Below are positions 18,887 through 28,228 of a stretch of DNA of 64,000 nt, piece after piece. Position numbers and translations under genes: made by a program. Source of the stretch: an alpha proteobacterium SCGC AAA028-C07 (GTDB taxonomy: Bacteria; Pseudomonadota; Alphaproteobacteria; Pelagibacterales; Pelagibacteraceae); assembly GCA_000419465.1 (NCBI GenBank), contig ATTB01000004.1, positions 1 to 64,000 of the forward strand, in the 5' to 3' direction. Position 1 is the stretch's first letter. Each line of letters starts with the position of its first letter. The notes under the pieces are model-generated. The model saw only the letters and a list, made by a program, of their open reading frames with translations. It was not told where the DNA came from and made no database searches.

Positions 18887-20245
18887 ATGGTTAATAAATA
18901 CATTAAGAAAATTACTTCTGCATTAAGCGCAGCAGTTTTTCTTACAACAATAGTATTGCCGGCAAATTTATTTGCGCAAACTAAAGAGACGCAATATTTT
19001 CCTATACCAAGTAGCAGAGTAGGTCCTTACTCAGCAATGGGTACAGGATACTACGGCGCTCAAATTGACTATATGAATTATGTCAATGCTACTGGTGGCG
19101 TAAATGGAGTTATGTTGACGTGGCAAGAGTGCGAAACAGAATATAACGCAGCAAAAACTGTAGAGTGCTATCAAAGACTTATGACAAAAGACGGTCAGAA
19201 GATGGTAGTATTTGACACACTAGGAACTCCTGGTGCTTACGCAGTTATTAATCGTATGGCAGAAGACAAAGTTGTTTTAGCTCAGTACGGTTACGGAAGA
19301 ACAGATGCCGCTGACGGTACAGTTTGGCCTTGGGTGTTTAATGCTGCAAGTAGTTATTGGTCGCAAATCGCAGTTAAACTAAGATGGATGGCTGAACTTG
19401 ATGGTGGTGGTCCAGAAAAATTAAAGGGAAAAAAAATAGTTCATATGCATATCGATACTGCATTTGGACGTGAACCACTTCCTACTATGAGAAGACTTGC
19501 TAAAGAATGGGGATTTACATTGGTTGAAATCGCTGTAGCTCCTCCAGGATTAGAACAACAATCTCAGTGGTTACAAGTTAGACAAGAAAAACCTGATTGG
19601 GTGACTTTTTGGGGTGCAGGTTCTGGAATGAATTCAACAGCTATGACAAATGCTGCTAGAATTAATTTCCCAAGAACAAAAATGATGTACGTTACTTTCG
19701 GTGGAGCTGAAGAGGATATGATTCCTGCTGGAGATTCTGCTAATGGAACTTACGTTGTTTCAAATGCGCTTCCTGGAAAAAACTATCCTTTAATTAAGAA
19801 TATTCAGGAAAAAGTTTACAAAGCCGGAAAAGGTAATATGGCTGATCCGAAACGAGTTGGTACCGCATATTATAATAGAGGTTTAGGCGCTGCTATTATG
19901 TGGACTGAAGCGATGAGAAATGCTCAAAAAATGCACAATAAAGTTGGAAAAGCAGTTACTAGTGAAGAGTTTAGAGCTGGATACGAAGCTATAAATTTCA
20001 CTGATGCTAGAATGAAAGAGCTTGGTGTCGAGGGAATGTTAGCTTCCTTTGCACTTTCTTGTTCACAGCATGAAGGCGCTGGTAAATTTGCTTTAATGCA
20101 ATGGGACAGCAAAGCTCAAGCGTTCAAGAAAGTTAAGGACTGGACAGGTCCTAACGATCCAAAAGCTATAAGAGCTCAGATCGTAGAATCTGCCGCTAAG
20201 TATGCTGAGGAAAATAAAATTACACCTAAAAAGTGTAGCACTTAA
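18887..20245 (+). CDS. Liv-type ABC transporter substrate-binding protein
   Basis: Periplasmic solute receptor of the branched-chain amino acid / amide / urea class (type I periplasmic binding fold), 452 aa. An N-terminal signal peptide (KKITSALSAAVFLTTIVLPANLFAQ) is cleaved near residue 31. YVNATGGVNGVMLTWQECETEYNAAKTVECYQRL is the usual first ligand-lobe segment, and two Cys near the C-terminus (FALSCSQHEG and KKCST) may pair. It has a strong AGGGGGAG site and is separated from the ATPase/permease genes by a hairpin, as is common for receptors made in excess. The ligand cannot be read from sequence; location between formate dehydrogenase and formate-THF ligase suggests a C1-yielding compound such as an amide, an inference only. 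Confidence 0.88.
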   Translation: MVNKYIKKITSALSAAVFLTTIVLPANLFAQTKETQYFPIPSSRVGPYSAMGTGYYGAQIDYMNYVNATGGVNGVMLTWQECETEYNAAKTVECYQRLMTKDGQKMVVFDTLGTPGAYAVINRMAEDKVVLAQYGYGRTDAADGTVWPWVFNAASSYWSQIAVKLRWMAELDGGGPEKLKGKKIVHMHIDTAFGREPLPTMRRLAKEWGFTLVEIAVAPPGLEQQSQWLQVRQEKPDWVTFWGAGSGMNSTAMTNAARINFPRTKMMYVTFGGAEEDMIPAGDSANGTYVVSNALPGKNYPLIKNIQEKVYKAGKGNMADPKRVGTAYYNRGLGAAIMWTEAMRNAQKMHNKVGKAVTSEEFRAGYEAINFTDARMKELGVEGMLASFALSCSQHEGAGKFALMQWDSKAQAFKKVKDWTGPNDPKAIRAQIVESAAKYAEENKITPKKCST

Positions 20246-20262
20246 ATCAATAAGTTAATTTT

Positions 20263-20306
20263 GGGAGTGTAAATTATTTTGAGTATTGAAAACAGTTTAC
20301 ACTCCC
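20263..20306 (+). terminator. Hairpin after the SBP gene (attenuator / mRNA stabiliser)
   Basis: A perfect 11-bp inverted repeat, GGGAGTGTAAA and TTTACACTCCC, separated by 22 bases and followed by TATTTTA. It is unusually GC-rich for this genome. Placed between the receptor gene and the ATPase gene, it would let partial termination or 3' stabilisation give excess receptor over transporter. Confidence 0.65.
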
Positions 20307-20352
20307 TATTTTAATATCTAGATTGCACGAGAAAAAATAATATAGAATTTTA

Positions 20353-21162
20353 ATGGGGAAAGATTCTACGAATATATTAGAAGTTAAAAACATAGAGGTA
20401 GTCTATGATAACGTCATATTAGCACTTCATAATGTTTCTCTTACAGTACCACGAGGAAAAATTGTAGCCCTACTAGGAGCAAACGGGGCAGGAAAAAGCA
20501 CAACACTAAAATCAATATCTACGATGCTTGCTTCTGAAAGAGGCAAAGTTACAAAAGGTTCAATTGATTACGAGGGTAATGCAGTTAAAGATCAAACTCC
20601 TTCAGAAATGGTTAAGCTTGGAATGGTACAGGTTCTTGAAGGTAGAAGATGTTTTGGACATTTAACAGTTGAAGAAAATATTATTGCTGGGGCGTATTCA
20701 AGAAAATTATCAAGAGGTGATTTAAATCAAGAGCTTGAAAAAATTTATAGTTATTTCAAAAGACTTAAAGAAAGAAGAAAAAGCCAAGCCGGATATACAT
20801 CGGGCGGTGAACAGCAAATGGTGGCTGTTGCAAGAGCTATGATGACAAAACCAAAAATGCTTTTGTTAGATGAGCCATCTATGGGTTTAGCACCTCAGTT
20901 AGTTGCAGAAATATTCAATATTGTAAAAATGTTAAACGAAAAAGAAGGAGTTAGTATTTTATTAGCTGAACAAAATACCAATATCGCGCTTAAAAATTCT
21001 GACTACGGATATATTCTTGAAACAGGAAAAATAATGTTAGAAGGATCAGCAAAAAATTTATTAGGTAACGACAAGGTGAAAGAATTGTATTTAGGAATTT
21101 CAAAAGGAAAAAGATTAAATTTCAGAGACGCTATCAAGGATAATGAGAATAAAAATAAATAA
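20353..21162 (+). CDS. Liv-type ABC transporter ATPase, LivF-like
   Basis: ATP-binding subunit, 269 aa. Walker A is GANGAGKST (residues 42-50), the signature is TSGGEQQMVAVARAMM, Walker B is KMLLLDEPSMGLAP, and the switch His position is Gln in LLAEQNT, typical of LivF. The upstream gap of 107 bases contains the hairpin. Its TAA overlaps the first possible ATG of the next ATPase gene (TAATG). Confidence 0.93.
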   Translation: MGKDSTNILEVKNIEVVYDNVILALHNVSLTVPRGKIVALLGANGAGKSTTLKSISTMLASERGKVTKGSIDYEGNAVKDQTPSEMVKLGMVQVLEGRRCFGHLTVEENIIAGAYSRKLSRGDLNQELEKIYSYFKRLKERRKSQAGYTSGGEQQMVAVARAMMTKPKMLLLDEPSMGLAPQLVAEIFNIVKMLNEKEGVSILLAEQNTNIALKNSDYGYILETGKIMLEGSAKNLLGNDKVKELYLGISKGKRLNFRDAIKDNENKNK

Positions 21163-22028
21163 TGGTAATAAAGAAAAATGTTAGAAAAAAAATTAAGAAA
21201 AAAATTAAGACAAAAATTAAGAAGAAAATTATGACACAAGGTAGAAAATTTAAAATCGGCAAACCTATTTTAGAAGTAAAAAATATTTCTTTAAGTTTTG
21301 GTGGTGTTAAAGCTATTACTAATATTTCTTTTAATGTTCTTGAGCATGAAATAAGAGCGCTTATTGGGCCAAATGGTGCTGGAAAAAGCTCATTACTTAA
21401 CTGTATTAATGGAATTTATAAGCCTCAAGAAGGACAAATATTATTTAAAGGAGAAGTTTTAGATAAAATTACTCCAAATATTATCGCCCAAAAAGGAATT
21501 TCTAGAACTTTTCAAAATCTTGCTCTTTTTAAAAGAATGTCAGTGTTAGATAATATTTTAGTAGGTAGAAAACTGCATTCAAAAGCTAATTTCCTTGAAG
21601 TTGCTTTTCAGCTTCCAAGGGCAATAAGAGAAGAGAAACAAAATAGAGAAAAATGCGAAGAAATTATTAAATTCTTAGAAATAGAAAATATCAAAAATAC
21701 ACCTGTGGGCAAACTTCCTTATGGGTTGCAAAAAAAAGTTGAATTAGGACGAGCACTAGCTACAGAAGCTAATATATTGTTGTTAGATGAGCCAATGGCT
21801 GGAATGAACGTTGAAGAAAAAAGAGATATGTGCAGATTTATTTTAAAAGTTAATGATGAACTTGGAACAACTATAGTTTTAATTGAGCATGATATGGGTG
21901 TTGTTATGGATATTTCTGATAGAGTTGTAGTTCTTGACTATGGAAAAATTATTGGTGATGATGTACCTGATAATGTTAGATCCAATAAAAAAGTTATAGA
22001 TGCTTATTTAGGAGTTGCCCATGACTGA
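21162..22028 (+). CDS. Liv-type ABC transporter ATPase, LivG-like, with Lys-rich leader
   Basis: Second ATPase subunit. From ATG 21231 the protein has a normal LivG length (265 aa), with Walker A GPNGAGKSS, the Q-loop region ISRTFQNLALF, Walker B ILLLDEPMAGM and IEHDMGVVMDISD. The ORF is open 23 codons further upstream to an ATG (21162) that overlaps the livF stop. The extra segment encodes four tandem tetrapeptides of the KKKI type. Either start is possible: 21162 gives TAATG coupling, 21231 gives the family-length product. Confidence 0.9.
   Translation: MVIKKNVRKKIKKKIKTKIKKKIMTQGRKFKIGKPILEVKNISLSFGGVKAITNISFNVLEHEIRALIGPNGAGKSSLLNCINGIYKPQEGQILFKGEVLDKITPNIIAQKGISRTFQNLALFKRMSVLDNILVGRKLHSKANFLEVAFQLPRAIREEKQNREKCEEIIKFLEIENIKNTPVGKLPYGLQKKVELGRALATEANILLLDEPMAGMNVEEKRDMCRFILKVNDELGTTIVLIEHDMGVVMDISDRVVVLDYGKIIGDDVPDNVRSNKKVIDAYLGVAHD
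21183..21230 (+). repeat. Four tandem 12-base repeats encoding (KKKI)4 at the start of the LivG-like gene
   Basis: Four consecutive in-frame 12-base units of the form AAGAAAAAAATT end exactly at ATG 21231. They encode RKKI, KKKI, KTKI and KKKI. The units differ by only a few bases and by whole codons, as in a slippage-derived repeat. If translated they give a strongly basic N-terminal extension. Confidence 0.65.
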
Positions 22029-22926
22029 TTCAATTTTATTCTTTTTCGAAGTTCTTGTTGGCGGACTATTGTCAGGAACAATGTATTCATTAGTAGCCCT
22101 TGGTTTTGTTCTTATTTACAAAGCATCATCAACATTTAATTTTGCACAAGGAGCCATGGTGTTTTTTGCTGTACTTTCATTTTGTGGATTTATGGAATAC
22201 GGAATGCCATTTGGAGTTGCCTTTTTTGCGGTTGTTCTTTTAATGATATTAGTTGGATTGTTGACCGAAAGATTAGTGCTTCGTCCATTAATGAATCAAA
22301 GCGAAGATACAGTTCTGATGGCAACGATTGGTCTAGGTTTCGTTCTTGAAGGACTTGCTCAGGCAAAGTGGGGTGTTGAGGTTAGAAAACTAAGTCTTGG
22401 AATTGGAGACTTTCCCATCCCGTGGATTGCAGATAATTTAAAATTATTCATTAGTGCACTTGATTTAACAGCAGGTTTAGTTGCCTTTGTTATGATTCTT
22501 CTATTGACGCTTTTATTCAAGTATACAAAAATTGGACTTGGACTAAGAGCAGTTGCAGATGATCCTGGAGCTGCAAGCTCTATTGGAATTCCTTTAAAGC
22601 ATATTATGCTATTAGTTTGGTCTGCTGCAGGAGTAGTTGCTTTAGTTGCTGGAATGATGTGGGGTGCAAGAGCAGGAGTTCAATTTGCTCTTATTGAATT
22701 AGCGTTAAAAGCCTTACCAGTTCTAATTATCGGAGGATTTTCATCAATTCCTGGAGCAATTGTTGGTGGTTTGCTTGTAGGTGCTGTTGAAAAAGTTTTA
22801 GAAGTTTATATTGGACCTTACTTTAAAGGTGGAATCGAAGCATGGGCTCCATATATGTTATCAATATTATTTTTACTCTATAGACCAGAAGGTTTATTTG
22901 GAGAGAAAATAATTAGGAGAGTTTAA
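22021..22926 (+). CDS. Liv-type ABC transporter permease, LivH-like
   Basis: Inner-membrane permease, 301 aa, about eight helices. LivH features are GLLSGTMYSLVALGFVLIYKAS near the N-terminus, the central RPLMNQSEDTVLMATIGLG, and the ATPase-contact segment GLGLRAVADDPGAASSIGIP. The ORF track start at 22015 is a TTG. The ATG at 22021 has AGGAG seven bases upstream and overlaps the preceding stop, so it is preferred. Confidence 0.92.
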   Translation: MTDSILFFFEVLVGGLLSGTMYSLVALGFVLIYKASSTFNFAQGAMVFFAVLSFCGFMEYGMPFGVAFFAVVLLMILVGLLTERLVLRPLMNQSEDTVLMATIGLGFVLEGLAQAKWGVEVRKLSLGIGDFPIPWIADNLKLFISALDLTAGLVAFVMILLLTLLFKYTKIGLGLRAVADDPGAASSIGIPLKHIMLLVWSAAGVVALVAGMMWGARAGVQFALIELALKALPVLIIGGFSSIPGAIVGGLLVGAVEKVLEVYIGPYFKGGIEAWAPYMLSILFLLYRPEGLFGEKIIRRV

Positions 22927-22929
22927 TTT

Positions 22930-23958
22930 ATGAAACCTGTTTTTATGAAATACACAAAAGCTGACATTATAAATTTTGTTGTTTTGTTAGTAATAGGTTT
23001 TTTGGTTATCCCAAATGTTATTAAAACTGATTATTGGTACACTTCTATTTTAATACCTTGGTTATGCTTAACTCTTGCAGCTCTGGGTCAAAATATTGTT
23101 ATGGGATATACCGGACAATTATCGTTGGGTGCAGCAGGCTTTATGTGTGCGGGCGCCTATGCATGTTACAATATGATGCTTCGAATACAAGATATGCCTT
23201 TCTTAGGAGCATTAGTTTTATCAGGATTAATTGCAGCGGGTCTTGGAATTATATTTGGATTACCCAGTCTTAGAATTAGAGGAATTTATTTAATGGTTGC
23301 AACTTTAGCATCACAATTTTTTATTGTGTGGGTAATAGACAAATTCGGTTGGTTTAAAAACTATGACGTTTCTGGATCAACAACTTTTCAAAAAATTAAT
23401 ATAAATGGGGTGGCTTTTACTAGTGGGCATATGATGTATCTTTTAGTAGCAGCAATTGTAGTCGTTATAACGCTACTCGCAATTAATATGGCTCGTGGTT
23501 CTACAGGCAGAAACTGGATGGCAGTTAGAGATATGGATATAGCCGCAGAGTCTATGGGGGTTTCACTCTTAAAAACTAAGTTACAAGCTTTTGCAATTAA
23601 TGCTTTTTTATGTGGTATCGCTGGTGCTCTTTATACTTATACGTATTTAAAAACTGTTGAGCCGTTTGCTGCCTTTAATATTAGTTTATCTTTTAAAATT
23701 ATGTTTATGGCGATCATTGGGGGACTTGGAACAATTTCAGGCGCATTTATTGGTGCAGCATTTATTTTGCTTTTCCCAGTTGTTCTAAATGCAATTGGTA
23801 ACAATGTATTCCACGGCATGATTGATGCAACAATCATAAGTGCCATTGAGCAAGTCGTATTTGGTGGATTAATCATAACATTAATGATTTTTGAGCCGCT
23901 TGGATTTGCAAAATTATGGGAAACATTAAAACAAAAAGTAATAAGAAAAAAATCTTAA
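22930..23958 (+). CDS. Liv-type ABC transporter permease, LivM-like
   Basis: Second permease, 342 aa, about nine to ten helices. LivM landmarks are LGQNIVMGYTGQLSLGAAGFMCAGAYAC, GLPSLRIRGIYLMVATLASQF, the ATPase-contact loop RNWMAVRDMDIAAESMGVSL, and AIIGGLGTISGAFIGAAFI. It starts 3 bases after the livH-like stop. The next small gene starts inside its last 43 bases. Confidence 0.93.
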   Translation: MKPVFMKYTKADIINFVVLLVIGFLVIPNVIKTDYWYTSILIPWLCLTLAALGQNIVMGYTGQLSLGAAGFMCAGAYACYNMMLRIQDMPFLGALVLSGLIAAGLGIIFGLPSLRIRGIYLMVATLASQFFIVWVIDKFGWFKNYDVSGSTTFQKININGVAFTSGHMMYLLVAAIVVVITLLAINMARGSTGRNWMAVRDMDIAAESMGVSLLKTKLQAFAINAFLCGIAGALYTYTYLKTVEPFAAFNISLSFKIMFMAIIGGLGTISGAFIGAAFILLFPVVLNAIGNNVFHGMIDATIISAIEQVVFGGLIITLMIFEPLGFAKLWETLKQKVIRKKS

Positions 23959-24227
23959 TTTATTTTATTGCAGCGATTGGCATCGCGGTCATTATTTTAA
24001 TAACAATAATCTTTGCAACCCGTAAATCTGCATTAGAAAAATGTGCAGATGTAGGCTTTATTTATATTTGGGGTGAGCAAAATAAAGCTTATTTAAACAA
24101 GAGTTTTAAGGAAAAAATGAATGATAATAAGAATTTTAAAGACTTTCCTTATACAAAAATATTTGGAATTTGCGATCAAAGCCAACAACAATACCCAGAA
24201 AAGTTTAAAGAAAAATGGGGAAAGTAA
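23916..24227 (+). CDS. Small membrane-anchored protein after the ABC transporter
   Basis: 103 aa: a Lys-rich N-terminus, one strong membrane helix (ILIYFIAAIGIAVIILITIIFA), then a polar domain with two Cys (KCADVGF and GICDQSQ). It has no recognised family. The ATG lies 43 bases inside the permease gene; an alternative start inside the helix is less likely. Position at the end of the operon suggests cotranscription with the transporter, but nothing shows a functional link. Confidence 0.55.
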   Translation: MGNIKTKSNKKKILIYFIAAIGIAVIILITIIFATRKSALEKCADVGFIYIWGEQNKAYLNKSFKEKMNDNKNFKDFPYTKIFGICDQSQQQYPEKFKEKWGK

Positions 24228-24235
24228 TTAAGTTT

Positions 24236-25906
24236 TTATAAACCAACAATCTTACCATTAATATAATCAATACTTTCCGCCGAAGGTATTTTTGATAATC
24301 CAGGCATTGTCATTATATTTCCAGAAATTATAACAATAAATTCAGCTCCAGCAGAAAAACGAATTTCACGAACAACAATACTATGGTTTGAAGGGGCTCC
24401 TCTTAATTTGGGATCTGTAGAAAAAGAACTTTGAGTTTTTGCAATACAAATTGGAAAGTGTCCGTATCCTGTATCTTGTAAATTTTGAATTTGCGCTTTT
24501 ACTTTATTGTCCATAGTAACTTCACTTGCTCTATAAATTTTCTTTGCAACTTTATTAATTTTTTCAATTAACGTGTCTTTATCTTCATAGGCATATTGCA
24601 TTTTTTGATTAGAATTTTCAGATAACTCAATAACAATTTTTGCAAGATCAACAGCTCCTTTGCCACCATCACTCCAGTGTGAAGAAAGTACAGTTTTTAC
24701 ATTTAATTTTTTCATTCTTTCAAAGATTAACTGAATTTCTGCTGGTGTATCACTTGTAAATTTATTAATAGCTACAACGCAGGGTAAATTAAAAACCTTA
24801 GTCATGTTCTCAACATGACGTTCTAAATTAACAAGACCTTTATCAAGAGCAGAGATATCTTCTTTAGTTAAGTTAGAAAGTTCGGCGCCGCCGTGATATT
24901 TGATTGCTCGAACGGTTGCAACCAATACAGTTACTGAAGGATAGAGACCAGTTTTTCTGCATTTAATATCAATAAATTTTTCAGCGCCTAAGTCAGCTCC
25001 AAAACCAGCTTCAGTAACTACGTAGTCTGCAATTTTTAATGCTGCTTTTGTAGCTATTACTGAATTACAACCATGTGCAATATTTGCAAACGGACCACCA
25101 TGAATAAAGACTGGATTGTTTTCTAACGTCTGTACTAAGTTTGGAGCTAATGCATCTTTTAAAAGTGCAGTCATTGCACCAACGGCTTTTAAATCTTTTG
25201 CAAGAACGGGTTCATTTTTATTATTATAAGCTACAACAATTTGACTAAGACGTTTTTTTAAATCTTCAATGGAAGTCGAAAGGCAAAAGATCGCCATGAT
25301 CTCAGATGCAGCTACAATGTCAAAGCCCCCTTCACGTGGAAAGCCCTCTTTTTTTTCATTTAATCCTAAAGTAATTTTGCGTAAAGCGCGGTCATTCATA
25401 TCTATCGTACGTCTCCATTGAATAGTTTTGATATCAATTCCTAATTCATTGCCGTGATAAATATGATTATCTAACATTGCTGCTAACAAATTATGAGCAG
25501 CAGCAATTGCCGCAAAATCACCTGTGAAATGAAAATTAATATCTTCCATTGGTACTATCTGAGCCAGTCCACCACCTGTAGCTCCACCTTTAATTCCAAA
25601 GACAGGACCTAAGGAAGGCTCACGTAAACAAATCATTGTTTTTTTTCCAATGCTATTTAGAGCATCTCCTAAACCCACTGTTGTTGTAGTTTTTCCTTCT
25701 CCAGCAGGAGTTGGACTTATGGCTGTAACTAAAATTAGTTTTCCATCTTGTTTATTTTTTAATTTATCTAAAAAAGAAAAAGAAACTTTCGCTTTATAAC
25801 GACCGTAATTTTCAAGATCATCCTCATGGATACCTAATCGCCCTTTTGCGATGTTAGATATCTTTTGTATTTTGGCTTTTTGAGCTATCTCAATATCACT
25901 TGGCAT
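24236..25906 (-). CDS. fhs: Formate--tetrahydrofolate ligase
   Basis: ATP-dependent activation of formate to 10-formyl-THF. 556 aa, the standard length. The P-loop is [11 protein letters not shown] (residues 66-75), with [33 protein letters not shown] and the folate-side segment [10 protein letters not shown]-like region ([20 protein letters not shown]) all present. With formate dehydrogenase 6 kb away, formate can be assimilated into folate C1 units or oxidised for NADH. It is convergent with the transporter operon (8-base gap) and has about 185 bases upstream with no recognisable riboswitch. Confidence 0.97.
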   Translation of the reverse strand: MPSDIEIAQKAKIQKISNIAKGRLGIHEDDLENYGRYKAKVSFSFLDKLKNKQDGKLILVTAISPTPAGEGKTTTTVGLGDALNSIGKKTMICLREPSLGPVFGIKGGATGGGLAQIVPMEDINFHFTGDFAAIAAAHNLLAAMLDNHIYHGNELGIDIKTIQWRRTIDMNDRALRKITLGLNEKKEGFPREGGFDIVAASEIMAIFCLSTSIEDLKKRLSQIVVAYNNKNEPVLAKDLKAVGAMTALLKDALAPNLVQTLENNPVFIHGGPFANIAHGCNSVIATKAALKIADYVVTEAGFGADLGAEKFIDIKCRKTGLYPSVTVLVATVRAIKYHGGAELSNLTKEDISALDKGLVNLERHVENMTKVFNLPCVVAINKFTSDTPAEIQLIFERMKKLNVKTVLSSHWSDGGKGAVDLAKIVIELSENSNQKMQYAYEDKDTLIEKINKVAKKIYRASEVTMDNKVKAQIQNLQDTGYGHFPICIAKTQSSFSTDPKLRGAPSNHSIVVREIRFSAGAEFIVIISGNIMTMPGLSKIPSAESIDYINGKIVGL

Positions 25907-26090
25907 AATGTTTTTTAATCATTTTTAAGTATTAATCAGATTGTATCTTAAGTAAGTTTTTTTAAAATATACTAGAAAATATTAGCAATTAATACGTACA
26001 TTATCTTTCACTTCTATTATTTCAAATTTATATTTGATAATAAATTTGTTCAATAATTTTTTAAATTATTCTAAATTTATATCTAGTTTT

Positions 26091-26768
26091 CTACTGAAGA
26101 GGATTGTCAAGGTGTCCCGTTTTAACATAAATCAGCGCACCTTCTGATTTTGTAAAAGGGGCATGTTTACTGTAACAAGGACTTCTTATCCAAGTATGTT
26201 TTGGATAATAATTATGTTCATCGTGAAATACTCCATCTAATACAAATATCTCTTCACCTCCTGGATGAACATGCGGGTTAAAAATAGTATTTGGTGCCCA
26301 ACGCACTAAAGCAGTGCTAACTCCATTAAATTCATGTAGTGGCATAACCGATAAACCCGGAACTAATCCTTGGTACCAAATTTCTGTTTGAGTATTTATT
26401 TTAACAATTGCAATATCTTCAGGATGAAAGTGTCTTAATTTAACAAATAATGTGCAGCCTGTTTTTGAATAGGGTGAGTGCTTACTATTGGGTGGATTTC
26501 GCAAATAAGTACCTGCAGAATAATTACCGTTTTCATCAGAGAATGTTCCATCAAGAACTAATATTTCCTCTCCTTCGCCATGCTCATGTTGAGTAAAAGT
26601 GGAGTTTGGTTTGTATTTTACAATTGAACTTGCTTTTGCAACTTCACCCCCGACGCGGTCTAAATAAGCTCTATTAATTCCAGGAACAGGTGATGGGTTC
26701 CAAGTCATTTCTTCAGGCTTTATTACAACTTTTAATTTAAAATCTGCATTTATTTTCATAGCATCCAT
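26091..26768 (-). CDS. Bicupin protein with ChrR-type cupin domains
   Basis: 225 aa with two tandem cupin domains that clearly repeat each other. In the first, HEHGEGEEILVLDGTFSDE is followed by GTYLRNPPNSKH; in the second, HVHPGGEEIFVLDGVFHDE is followed by HTWIRSPCYSKH. The HxH...E...H pattern gives a metal site in each domain. The sequence resembles the ChrR C-terminal cupin found alone in many proteobacteria. There is no signal peptide and no anti-sigma domain. Reaction unknown; a dioxygenase or binding role is possible. It may start at the internal ATG encoding MKINAD. Confidence 0.75.
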   Translation of the reverse strand: MDAMKINADFKLKVVIKPEEMTWNPSPVPGINRAYLDRVGGEVAKASSIVKYKPNSTFTQHEHGEGEEILVLDGTFSDENGNYSAGTYLRNPPNSKHSPYSKTGCTLFVKLRHFHPEDIAIVKINTQTEIWYQGLVPGLSVMPLHEFNGVSTALVRWAPNTIFNPHVHPGGEEIFVLDGVFHDEHNYYPKHTWIRSPCYSKHAPFTKSEGALIYVKTGHLDNPLQ

Positions 26769-26846
26769 ACTAACTTAAAAATTAACTATTACTTAGTTTA
26801 TAATTTTCAAGAATTACCGTGTAATATCAATTAATATAAAATCTTA

Positions 26847-27710
26847 ATGGCAATAAATTTTAATATCTGGTTTAAAAGAACTTTAATTATAATTACTTCG
26901 CTTCTTATCGTTGGCTGCAGTGTTGTGACTTTAGGCTACAACCGCTTGCCGTTTCTTACAATTTTTGAATTAGACTCCATTGTTGATTTAACTGAGGAAC
27001 AAGAAAACCTCTCACGCATTCAACTTGATGCTTGGTTAGAATGGCACCGAGAAAAGCATCTTCCACAATATATTGTAAAATTAGAACAATGGGAAAAACT
27101 GATTATACAAGATTTAACCCCAGGTCAGTTTTGTAAAGAAGTAGATGTAATTAGAACTTTTACCAATGAAGCAGTTGAAAAATTTATTCCAGCTCTCATT
27201 CCAATAGCTACAACTTTAACACCAGCTCAAATTGATAATTGGAATAAGTATCAGGAAGAAAAAGATAAAGAATTTGTTGAAAATTTTGGCAAAGGTAAGA
27301 AGGGTGAGATTATTAATGAGAAAAGATTAAAAAGAGCCATCGAACGAGCAGAGATGCTTTATGGAACATTGAATACAAATCAAAAAGAAGCTTTGGCTAA
27401 ACGATTAGAAAAAAGTGTGTTTAATGTTGAACAAGTTTTACCTGAAAGAAAACGCAGACACCAAGATGCAATAAATGCAGTAAAACTTATCCAATCAGGT
27501 GCAAAACCTTATTCAACTTTAAAAGCAGTGTGGGACCGTAATCAAAAATCACCCAATCCAAACTATGCAGCTTATAGTGATAAAATGTTACAAGATGGTT
27601 GTAGTCAGTTATCTGAACTACATAATAAAACTACATTAGAACAACGCAAAAAAGCAGCACAGAAATTAAACGGTTATCGAAAAGATTTTGAAACTTTAAT
27701 CAAACCCTAA
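26847..27710 (+). CDS. DUF6279-type lipoprotein
   Basis: 287 aa with a lipoprotein signal peptide whose lipobox is LIVGCS (lipidated Cys about residue 24). It is followed by a helical, charged domain beginning GYNRLPFLTIFELDSIVDLTEEQ. That opening (YNR-L-P and D-x-F/V-D-L-x-x-x-Q) is characteristic of the DUF6279 lipoproteins of proteobacteria. Likely anchored in the outer or inner membrane facing the periplasm. Function unknown. Single-gene unit diverging from the bicupin gene. Confidence 0.72.
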   Translation: MAINFNIWFKRTLIIITSLLIVGCSVVTLGYNRLPFLTIFELDSIVDLTEEQENLSRIQLDAWLEWHREKHLPQYIVKLEQWEKLIIQDLTPGQFCKEVDVIRTFTNEAVEKFIPALIPIATTLTPAQIDNWNKYQEEKDKEFVENFGKGKKGEIINEKRLKRAIERAEMLYGTLNTNQKEALAKRLEKSVFNVEQVLPERKRRHQDAINAVKLIQSGAKPYSTLKAVWDRNQKSPNPNYAAYSDKMLQDGCSQLSELHNKTTLEQRKKAAQKLNGYRKDFETLIKP

Positions 27711-27771
27711 ATTTAATTATTTTTTTAAATTTTATTCTCAATTTATATCGATCTATGATATTATCTAAACA

Positions 27772-27864
27772 ATGCTAAAAGATTGGTACATTTATATTTT
27801 ATATGGCTTAGCTTTAGGCTTTGCTATTTATCTAGGCGATAAATACATATTTAATTTTTTATAA
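27772..27864 (+). CDS. 30-aa putative membrane peptide
   Basis: Too short for the ORF track. MLKDWYIYILYGLALGFAIYLGDKYIFNFL is a single hydrophobic helix with aromatic ends, lying 13 bases before the next small membrane protein. The composition and close spacing suggest a small membrane gene, but length alone makes this uncertain. Confidence 0.33.
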   Translation: MLKDWYIYILYGLALGFAIYLGDKYIFNFL

Positions 27865-27877
27865 ACGGTATAATTAA

Positions 27878-28144
27878 ATGAACATCGAGCTTATTGTGGC
27901 TATTATATTGGCGATGATTTCATCCTTATTACCATCGATTTATAAAAAAATTACCGACAGTGCCAATATTGCAAACCCTTACATTATTGCAGCAGCTTTA
28001 ATTTTGGGAACTCTTACAGCTTGTGTTTTTTATTCCTTAATTACAATTGGATTATTAGGAACTTTATATTACTTCGTTATTTATATTTTTATCGCAGGCT
28101 CTATTTTTCTTACTCAATATTTAGTAAAGCTAAATTCAAAATAA
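27878..28144 (+). CDS. Small membrane protein (three helices), unknown function
   Basis: 88 aa: hydrophobic start (MNIELIVAIILAMISSLLPSIY), a short loop KKITDSANIANPY, then two helices (IIAAALILGTLTACVFYSLI and LLGTLYYFVIYIFIAGSIFL). No family recognised. It follows the 30-aa gene by 13 bases. Confidence 0.5.
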   Translation: MNIELIVAIILAMISSLLPSIYKKITDSANIANPYIIAAALILGTLTACVFYSLITIGLLGTLYYFVIYIFIAGSIFLTQYLVKLNSK

Positions 28145-28228
28145 AACGTCTTTTTATTATTACATTCATTAGCTTTTGCATCTGCCGCACTGATTAAATA
28201 CATATTTTAACAGCACAGTTATTAAACT

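Noticed and set aside
22015-22020. TTG start of the LivH-like permease in the ORF track
   Set aside because: ATG 22021 has AGGAG at good spacing and overlaps the preceding stop; TTG adds only two residues.
25907-26090. Possible riboswitch upstream of fhs
   Set aside because: The gap is uniformly AT-rich and no conserved riboswitch core or stable GC-containing stem was found by eye.
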